From: Litoditis marina
Taxonomy: Eukaryota > Nematoda > Chromadorea > Rhabditida > Rhabditidae
NCBI GenBank assembly: GCA_964036275.1
Contig: OZ038437.1
Span: forward strand, 10,001,960 to 10,065,959
Direction: 5' to 3'
Length of the DNA stretch: 64,000 bases
Position 1 is the first letter of the stretch. The number at the start of each line of letters is the position of its first letter. Positions 56,161 through 64,000 of this stretch are shown here, one piece after another. The position numbers and the translations under genes are program-made. The notes under the pieces are model-generated. The model was given only the letters and a program-made list of their open reading frames with translations. It did not search any database and was not told the DNA's origin.

Positions 56161-59100
56161 TCAGGGGGCAAGTCTGTACTGGAACCTGATGTGCGTGATA
56201 GCTTTTCTGGTGTACCCGCGTAGCACAATTGTCCCGGTTGAGTTCAGTACTTGTCCGATGAGGTCGTCCGTTTCGAGGCAGCAACTGGAAGTACTTGTTT
56301 CTTTGGTCAGTGTGCCGAGAGACCATATTTTCATTGTAGTATGATCTCATCATAAAGAGCGGCGCCAATTTGCTGCAATTAGCTAACTACAAGAGCGAGA
56401 GAACATGGGACTCAATAAAACAGCAGAAATTTGCGTTTTTATGACCTGCAGAGTCTCTTGTGAGGGCGCAAATAGCTCGCTTACTGACTAGGCCATGTTA
56501 TTGCATTCTGACCAGAAGCAATGGTATCAAACAAAACACACTGTGCGTTGGAAAGAGCGATTTCTATAACAAGCGTGCGTCGCGGTTCACGTTGCTCGTG
56601 TTGTTCTGTTTGTACTTGGAGCCTGTTGTTTTCTCAGTTGAAATCGACAAATGAAAATTTGCAACATTACACCGTGAAAACTAAGCTACTGACGTGAGAG
56701 GGTTGGATGTTGGATCGTCGTTCAGGTATATGTGGGCCCCGGCCCAAAAGCAGGTGCCCGATCGAGTATTCACGTTTATATAGGTCACTCTAAGCTGCAG
56801 TTTTTTGTTGCACTGGCCATCGGTCTGAAGTTGAAATATTCATTGATGTCTTCAGAGATATTCGTAATAGTCTTATATTTAGTTGAAAGAAAAAATTATT
56901 GTCGTGATTTCACCCGTCAACTATAGTCTAAATAAGTACAGAGAGTAACTTGAAGATGTTAGGAGAACCTGAAGATACTCACCTGTACTGTCCAAAAACA
57001 CTCATGTGTGGTTGCATACTCTTTCCACGTCCAGACTCCAATTTCCCCGTTCACAGTTTGCCATTCGGTAGTAGGCTAAACATGAGAAGACACCGCTAGT
57101 GCTATAGTGAGTGCCAAATTTATGAATTTCGGTCTCTCGCCGGAATCGAACCTGCGAGCAAAAGATTCGTAGCAGGGCGCTAAACGCTCCGCTATTGGAG
57201 CACAATACTGGCCAGCTTTGGAACCGGAGACATGTGTGCGTACACAGCGAAACGTGAGATATACAGTACCCTCCCGCTTTTCCTTTGGCGACGACTATAG
57301 TGCGGGGTGTGCCAAAATTTCCGCTGTATATTGGATACCCGCCTAGTTCACAAATTTCAACCAAAAAGCAAGGGGGTCAAGCTACAAACGCATCGAGATA
57401 AGGTCATCTATAACAAATAGGTCTGCTTCGAAAAAAGCGAACCATAACCTAACATTTCATTGTAAAGTGAACCAGATTCAATTCGCAAGTGATATTAAAA
57501 TCTGGATACTTTTAGTCAGAGTCTTATAGCAACATAACCTCCTTTGTTCTGTACTACGCTAAACTTTATGTTAATCTGAATTCTTGTTTAACGCATTTGA
57601 GTAGTTACCGTCAAGACCGCCCCGCATGTTCCTCTGCTCAAATGTAGTTCAGAATTTCCGGGCGCTCTAAAAATATTAAACAAAGGTCACAAACCGAAAA
57701 TGAAATTATGCTCTGAATAGTACGAATCATCTTTTTTAGAATTCGAAATTCAAGAACAACGAGAAAACCTGTGTAGGCAGATAAAACCTACTGCAGGGGC
57801 ACAATACAATCGAAATGTTAGAAAAACAAAAGTATTAGGCAAGACTATGGTAGTTCCAATAAACTATAAACATGGTGGTATTTGTATTTATCGTTTACTG
57901 GTCGCATCGAAACTTGTATATATTTTCACTAGGGTTGTTAAGATCGAAATCGAAAATCGATTAAAGTCGAAAAAAGTCGAATTTCTATTTTTGATCTTGA
58001 GATCGAAAATCGAAATAATCGAAATTTCGCCAAAATCGAAATAGTCGAAACTCGAAAAACAGAGATTGGACAAATTTGTTCAAAATCGAAAATCGAAAAA
58101 CTCGAAATTTTTCAGAATCGAAATGTCGATTATTTTCGAGTTTCGAGTCTAGTCTTGAAAAATGGTCAGATTTCGATTAGAAAGCATCATACGATAGTTC
58201 TGATATGAGTATAGCGCATCCACATAATTTATCTAGCCCATAGAGTGAGATTTCTATTAAATAACGGAGGTCGAAAATCGAAATAATCGGTTTTTTTCGA
58301 ACTACGCAAAATCGAAATCGAATCGAAATTTCGAAATGGCTCGAAAGTCGAAAATCGAAATAATCGGTTTTTTTCCAAACATACGCAAATTCGAAATCGA
58401 ATCGAATCGAAATTTCAAAATGGCTCGAAAGGCGAAAATCGAAATAATCGGTTTTTCATAATCGATTAACAACCCTAATTTTCACAATCAAGACAATGGG
58501 ACATCGGATAAAGGAAAAGGACAGCTTGACGTAGAAACGGTACTCTAACTGCATTTTCTATTTCTTACCTTGTTTCGCAGAAATCTCCAGTCCATGCGTC
58601 CGCGCAGAGACATTTGTTACAGTCGTTCGGGTGAACAACCCCTTTGTGTTCACACTCAATCGGCTGGCAATCTGCAATTTTTATTTATGAAAAATGTTAA
58701 AGGTACAAATAATTAGTTTATCCAACGTAGATTCGACAGATTATGATTCCAGGATTATTTTATGTATTCATCTTTATTCAAAGAATGAGCTTCGCAAAGA
58801 AAGAGTTATCAATACTGCCCCGTCTCAGTATTGATAACTCTTTTTTCTAGATAGTTGAAGTTAAAAAAATAAATGGATAAACCATTTCTCGTTAAACATA
58901 TCTAGAAAACACAAACTCACGTGCAGAACATTGATAGAAGTTGTTGATAGCTACGAAATCAAGCAACTGATAATTCTGAGACCCGAGTGTTCTTTGATAC
59001 ATTTCATCGATAGCAAACATCACAGGCACAGTATAGTTGACGGAAAAATCATCTGAACCAGATCTTATTTTCATATCTAGAATGTTGCGTACCCTAGCCG

Positions 59101-62100
59101 TACACTCAACTTTAACAGAAACTCAGGTGATCTCGCTCATTGAAATTTCCTGCACAGCGGAATGACAACGGGAGCCGTAGCGATCTTCCCTACAGTTCAC
59201 GAAATTGAAACATCTCAAAAACGAAAAAACTAATTATTTCTGAATTGAAACTCACACGGTCCGTAATGCATCACACTGCCATAATCGTAAATTTGAGAGT
59301 ATGATTCGACGTCTTTTCCCTGATAAAAAAAAACATTGTTTTTGTAGTTTTTGATATACGTACTCGTAAATAGTATTTTCAGAAGTTTCACATCTGAGAA
59401 CGGACCAGAAAAATATGTATTTGAGAGAGTCACAGAGAAACTTGAAACACAAGTCAGAATGTAAAAGTAAAAACCTTGGTAAACTGGCCAGTCCCATTAG
59501 GTTTAATGTTCTCGAAGTCGACGACAATGTGATTATCTCTGCAAAACTATCTGAATATGTTATTATGGAAGTATGTCCTCAGTGAAAGGTGCCACTCTAA
59601 ATCGTTTCGACCCTGATTCGAGAATTTCGGATTAGGGTCGAAACAATTTTGAGTGGCACCTTTCACTCAGCACATATTTCCATAATAACATCTAAAAAGT
59701 TTTACGACAACAAACCTTTTTGCTAAAAAAATATAACAATATCTGAATATGATTCATATTACCGATAAATAAATCAAATACGACGGTAGCATAATCTCAG
59801 TTGGTAAAGTGGTTAGCGTTTGCGCCTCTCGAACTTTTGAGCCCTGTTCGAGTCTCACATGAGGCGGATATTATTAAAATTTGGCACGTACCATAACTAT
59901 AACATCAAAATACAACAGAAGTCTATTCCCTTAAATGCATAAAACTGCCTGTTTTGTTTGTCATCACAGAACTGACCTATCCACTCGGGCCTGCTCATGC
60001 AAGAAGCCCAATGCGTGTGCGATTTCATGAAAAACAGCTGTGGTCTGAAAATACAAGCAAAATACTACGAAACAAATGATACTCATACATTGACATAAAA
60101 TCATTTCATCAGAAACATTTGTTTCCCTTGAGGGATCTCGTAGACCGCTTCACAGTACAAAAGGAGTGTGTGGTCGACTGGTTGTGTGCGCTCTGGTACT
60201 CTGTATACGAGGGTTCGATCCCTCTCTGCGCGGCATCTTCATGGCGGGCCGCATGAGCAGTTAAGAAGCGCATGTCTAGTTTCTCATCTACGTACCCCCA
60301 CCGGAAACTGCAATATACTGCAACATGTGCGTTGTCTTGGCTGCAATAGTATGAGTAAAACAACACATGGCTATTATTACTGTTGAAAATGATCAAGGTG
60401 GAGAGCACGTGATTTTGGTTGAAAATCACGTCGATCAGCATGTCTCAAAAAGTCAATATTGTTATGCGGCAGTCCGATCACAAAAAAAAACCAACGAGGT
60501 TTTCAGCTCACGAAACGACAGTTGTACCCGATAGAGATGAATTGAATTTTGTTCTCGTCTTCACTACTTCGCCCAATAGATGAAGTCCAACAGCCTGCCT
60601 GTGGATCGAAGCTGTAATAAGTGGTGATGTTTTTTAATCATTGGTACGAGAACATGATGTGCAACGCAACAAACAAATTTTCCATTAGATAACAGTGAAT
60701 AAGGAAGATTGAATGCACAGAAAATCGTAGATTTATTGTTTGGAAGACATAAGAGGGCGGCTGCTGGTAACCTGTGCATCGTTAAAGGACTGTGGAAGAA
60801 TAAAACTAGTTCGGGGCATGAATATTTTGGAGGTTACGCGACTTTACATATCAAGTGAGAAACATTTGCGTGAATTTTCTGCGATAGGCAAGTCAGAAGA
60901 ACGAGAAAACCTCAACAACACACTAAAGTCGTCATTCTTGTTAGAATCATCAAATTTGTATGACTTATTGGTGGGGCATCAACTGTTGAGGGCTACCCGC
61001 CCGCGTCTAGCCCAATGCTTGTCTAGGTAACTGTGTGCCTGATTGACCTCATCAAATTACTAATCATGAAATAAAAAAAAGTTAAAATGACGAAACAAAT
61101 TCAGTTTGTGTGTTTCATCATTTAAACACTACTTTATTTCATTATTAGTGATTTTATAGAGATTCAATCAACAGGCCAAGACAGACTCCCGCACCTACGA
61201 GTGGAAGAACGTTCTATCAACAACTCACGCAAGCTGGTAGTTGGTGTCGTTTCGTTCGAATCTGATGCATGTCCTTGTGTGGTACAACTCAATTGCGGAG
61301 TTTATGGCTATCAGAGCGCTTTCTGCAACAAAATACGTTTGGATGAACTCTTTTACCGACCAGTTTTGGTAACCGAATTGTTTTAATTGACGCAGTTACA
61401 AGTTACCAGAGTGCCTAACTCCTTGGTAACTCAAAATGGAACGGTAATCTACATATCAGAGATGAACTTCGAATGCCGCCGGTAGTTCGAACAGTAACCC
61501 GAGTCTAATCCTGGTTACCAAAAACCGGTTGAATCGATAATTGACTTACACACTGTGAAAACGCTTGCAACTTAAAATACCGGAGACGATGCAGGCTTAA
61601 ATACTGGTGTCGAATTAGTCTGCATCTCCTTATGCATTTCAAACAGTACAGGCGACATCTGGCTGACCGCGGTATTTTAAGTTGCGAAATTGGCGAATCC
61701 GTTATTTTAAGTTGCAACGGTTTTTCAAAGCATTGTGCACGATCGCTCGCTCCAATCGCTCAAATTTTTTCTCGATTCCAAGCTCTAAGAACGTCCTTCA
61801 TAAAACATTTTGAATATCCTCGAAAAGCAACCAAGGAAACTGCCTAGAACCGACCACTAAATAACGGATTGAGAAAGTAGCGAATCGGTTTGGAAATGTC
61901 CCATCTTTTCGCGATTCCAATTTCTGCCATTCTCTTTTCTCTTCCGTTCTCGCTCGACTCCATCACTTCTATTTGTTTCGAAGTCAGTCTGATGTCACCC
62001 TAACAACAATACTGTGTTTCGGTGATCGATTTGATCGAACAAGATATTTCGTATCACAAAAACTAATTGATGCTATAGAAATGAATATCTCTACAGAAAA

Positions 62101-63601
62101 AACCCAGTGCGAAAAAATAACTAGAAGCAGCTAACGTGTTCTTGTACTCGAAATAACAATTTGAAAAACGACGTGAAGAAAGAAAACGTAAGATCGCTCG
62201 CCACCCCGATGTCTGAGAGCCGTGCATGATTTTCATCATCCCGTCTGGCAGTAGCCTTCTCTACTCCACCTTTCCCAACCATACTGTAGCTCTATTGTTC
62301 ACTGGAACGTGTATTGTTATACCGTTCTCTGTTTTTCTATTGATCGCGGGCATCTAGTCCGTCGTATACTTGAATGACCAGAACATTGCGTGTAGAGCTT
62401 ATTTGGGTAAAGTGCGAGTTCCAGCGCATTATCATTAACGCTGTACCTCAAAAAGATAATCCAATACTCCTGCTTCTTCGTTAATGCTCACAATGCTTCC
62501 ATCGGCTTGATCAGAATTTTTCTTTTCATATTTCTTTGTTTTTCTCTGCAATTCAATATTGTTCAGATCAAAGTTGAAGTACTAGACGTCAGTTATGGTA
62601 ATGTTTTCATCAGTTAAGTACACGTGTTTTGAGTACACCTTGTACACAACACATTGCTATATTTTTACCATTCAAAACATTCTAAACAAATAGATTGAGT
62701 TTAAATGAATAACTTTATACTACACAACACACTGAATCTCAGTTGAAATGTAGAGCCAGAAGACTAATCGGCACACATTCAACAACCGCTCGCTAAAGAG
62801 CTTCGTTATTTGTACCTACTTGTTCGTAGAAAGAAAAAAATGGAGCCTAACGTCTCACTTTCATGACCAACCATTAGTCTTTCTGCTCTCCTGTTTTTCT
62901 TTCCTTTCATTTTTCTCCCTGTTTTCTCGTTCATTCTTCTTAGACCATCTTTCACTTTGTCAATTTCTTCTAGCGAAGTACCGATTGCCATCATTTCGCG
63001 AACCTGTAAAGCCATGCATAGCAGTGTCTAATGGAATTATTAAAATAACGAAAAATTATGTTATTATCGTCGCTGTGTCACTAAAATCCATCGGAACGTT
63101 TCCACACCATAATGCATACCGTTTGCTGAAGTTCTAGTGAATAATAAAAATACTAATTATTTGAATAATAATAATAATAATTGTTATTATTATTGTTATA
63201 ATGATTAGTTTATTGCTCCCAGATCAAAACAACATTATTCTAATATGAATGAAACTCAAAATCCGATAGATCTACATAATTAAGGAGCTCGATTACTGTA
63301 TTTCACATCTGTTTGTTAGGTTCAGAAGAGTATTATTACTGAGTTGATGTTAACTTTTATGTTTCCATCATTTCTACTTAGCCTCTTACAGTACACGTTT
63401 GAACATTCCAAGCATTCTGCTGTCACCATGACTGCAAAACCTATTAACTTTTCCAACACGCGTGAATAAAACACACTAAATTTTCTCTCATATTACAGTC
63501 TTGTGATGAATGAAAAATTTTACCTCCTCATCACTATGTTTTCTGTGTTTCCTGGCGTAAACGACCAAGACTAGAAGAGATAGGACCCAGAAGAACTTCA
63601 T
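56161..63601 (-). CDS. Secreted astacin zinc metalloprotease (signal-pro-astacin-EGF-CUB), 15 exons
   Basis: Exons on the minus strand: 63601-63524, 63003-62872, 62545-62447, 61999-61855, 61322-61229, 60611-60512, 60044-59977, 59538-59475, 59319-59256, 59076-58921, 58671-58569, 57666-57609, 57075-56983, 56824-56694 and 56284-56161. All phases agree, giving 1509 nt (502 codons plus stop). Exon 1 encodes a signal peptide (MKFFWVLSLLVLVVYA). Exons 2-4 give the propeptide and the start of the mature enzyme (YLFE|GDIRL; KRWDISKPIRYF). TCIRF is in exon 5, GCW in exon 6, and the zinc motif HEIAHALGFLHEQARVDR in exons 7-8. The Met-turn SVMHYG is in exon 9. Exon 11 is an EGF-like module (CNKCLCADAWTGDFC), and exons 12-15 form a CUB domain (GTCGAVLT; HECFWTVQ). 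The layout matches nematode NAS proteins of the EGF+CUB subgroup. It would cleave extracellular or cuticle proteins; which nas orthologue it is cannot be told by eye. Confidence 0.92.
57102..57300 (-). mobile_element. tRNA-like TIR element, family R (best copy)
   Basis: 199 bp with ends CTATAGTGAGTGCC and GGCGACGACTATAG, which are imperfect inverted repeats (about 10 of 14 match), with TA at both sides. On the minus strand the middle has tagcggagcgtttagcgcc (A-box-like) and ggttcgattccgg (B-box-like), the latter in a CTCGC...GCGAG hairpin. It is inserted 26 bp upstream of astacin exon 13. Copies at 19785, 46369, 48954 and 54231 and a fragment at 36175 make a family. It looks either like a MITE that captured a tRNA or a tRNA-derived SINE with palindromic ends. 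Confidence 0.75.
57924..58489. repeat. TCGAAA-rich element with inverted ends in an astacin intron
   Basis: About 565 bp of irregular aatcgaaa/tttcgatt words bounded by actAGGGTTGTTAAgatcga and atcgatTAACAACCCTaatt. It is symmetric enough to fold on itself. It is long for this gene's introns and resembles the Helitron-intron repeat at 9062. Confidence 0.7.
59559..59690. mobile_element. Palindromic MITE, family Q (copy 2)
   Basis: 132 bp, gttattatggaagtatg ... catatttccataataac. The arms tcagtgaaaggtgccact and agtggcacctttcact are near-perfect. It is in the intron between astacin exons 7 and 8. Confidence 0.8.
59786..59866 (+). mobile_element. tRNA-derived SINE-like remnant
   Basis: A-box-like ctcagttggtaaagtgg and B-box-like tgttcgagtctc about 40 bases apart. 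Stems do not close into a cloverleaf. Confidence 0.45.
60165..60240 (+). mobile_element. tRNA-derived SINE-like remnant
   Basis: gtggtcgactggttgtgtgcg and the B-box-like gagggttcgatccctc. A base is missing for a proper T stem, and there is no matching acceptor. It lies in an astacin intron. Confidence 0.4.
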
Positions 63602-64000
63602 TGCGGATATTAACTTCGATCAACATTCTCGGTTTTATACCAAAAGTCCAATAAAACATCTTCACAAGTGCTAAAAACAGCACATGTCTTATTGAAACGC
63701 TAGATTATTACACAACTCCATAGAAAAGGTAGTTCGATATTGGAAACACGAATAACGGAACAATGAGTTCTGAAAAACCAATCAAATATCACCAATGTTA
63801 TGAAATATAATATCTTATACAGTTGGCCTATTCTGAATGAATGTTTTCTTTTGTAATTGGGTATATCATTCAAAAAGCCGCAATCGATACATGTCGCTTC
63901 AGTTTTGTAAACTTCTTGACAAACTACTTCTTCATAGATTTTTGAACATTTTCGAATACTAACTACCGTAATCGAAAATATACCCTCAACAAATAAAGTA
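63602..64000. other. Upstream region of the astacin gene
   Basis: About 400 bp, AT-rich, to the right edge of the window. It presumably includes the astacin promoter; nothing else recognised. Confidence 0.5.

Noticed and set aside
60165..60240. Functional tRNA gene
   Set aside because: A B-box-like sequence is present, but the T stem is one base short and there is no complementary acceptor stem; kept only as a SINE-like remnant.

Overview
The window looks like nuclear DNA of a nematode close to Caenorhabditis. It is AT-rich, with many short introns ending in TTTTCAG, an astacin gene with the nematode EGF+CUB layout, a Helitron, and dozens of palindromic MITEs. No bacterial-type genes are present. 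All gene models below were spliced by eye: reading frame and intron phase were checked at every junction, but no database or transcript was consulted.

Layout. (1) Positions 1-6419 and 14423-17096 are two parts of one satellite array with monomers of about 177-183 bp. Every few monomers a long form (about 312 bp) carries a tRNA-Asp(GTC) gene: 9 copies, 6 with a complete cloverleaf. (2) The array is split by an 8003-bp Helitron (6420-14422, minus strand). Its 17-exon Rep/helicase gene reads through without a break, and its insertion point can be placed to the base because the repeat gives the empty site. (3) 17097-18930 is degenerate satellite, a MITE and a 0.65-kb foldback element. (4) 18931-29973 (+) is a 14-exon gene for a TAK1/MAP3K7-like protein kinase, preceded by a twice-repeated N-terminal module. 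(5) 31512-55505 (+) holds three tandem paralogues (A, B, C) of a coiled-coil protein family I do not recognise. They are built from exons that all begin and end in phase 0. The 3' end of gene A is duplicated again at 38587-39874, and gene C has a frameshifted tail. (6) 56161-63601 (-) is a complete 15-exon gene for a secreted astacin metalloprotease (signal peptide, propeptide, catalytic domain, EGF, CUB; 502 codons).

The introns and gaps are full of small repeats: several palindromic MITE families, a TIR element carrying a tRNA-like Pol III body, a TTAA-flanked insertion nested in another MITE, a LINE-like 3' end, and homopolymer G/C tracts, one of them inside a coding exon. The flanks of genes A, B and C and the 3' flank of the kinase resemble one another, so the region grew by tandem duplication. 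Any functional link between the kinase and the coiled-coil cluster is only suggested by position. The most unusual items are the tRNA-bearing satellite, the exactly datable Helitron insertion inside it, and the kinase/coiled-coil cluster made by exon and gene duplication.
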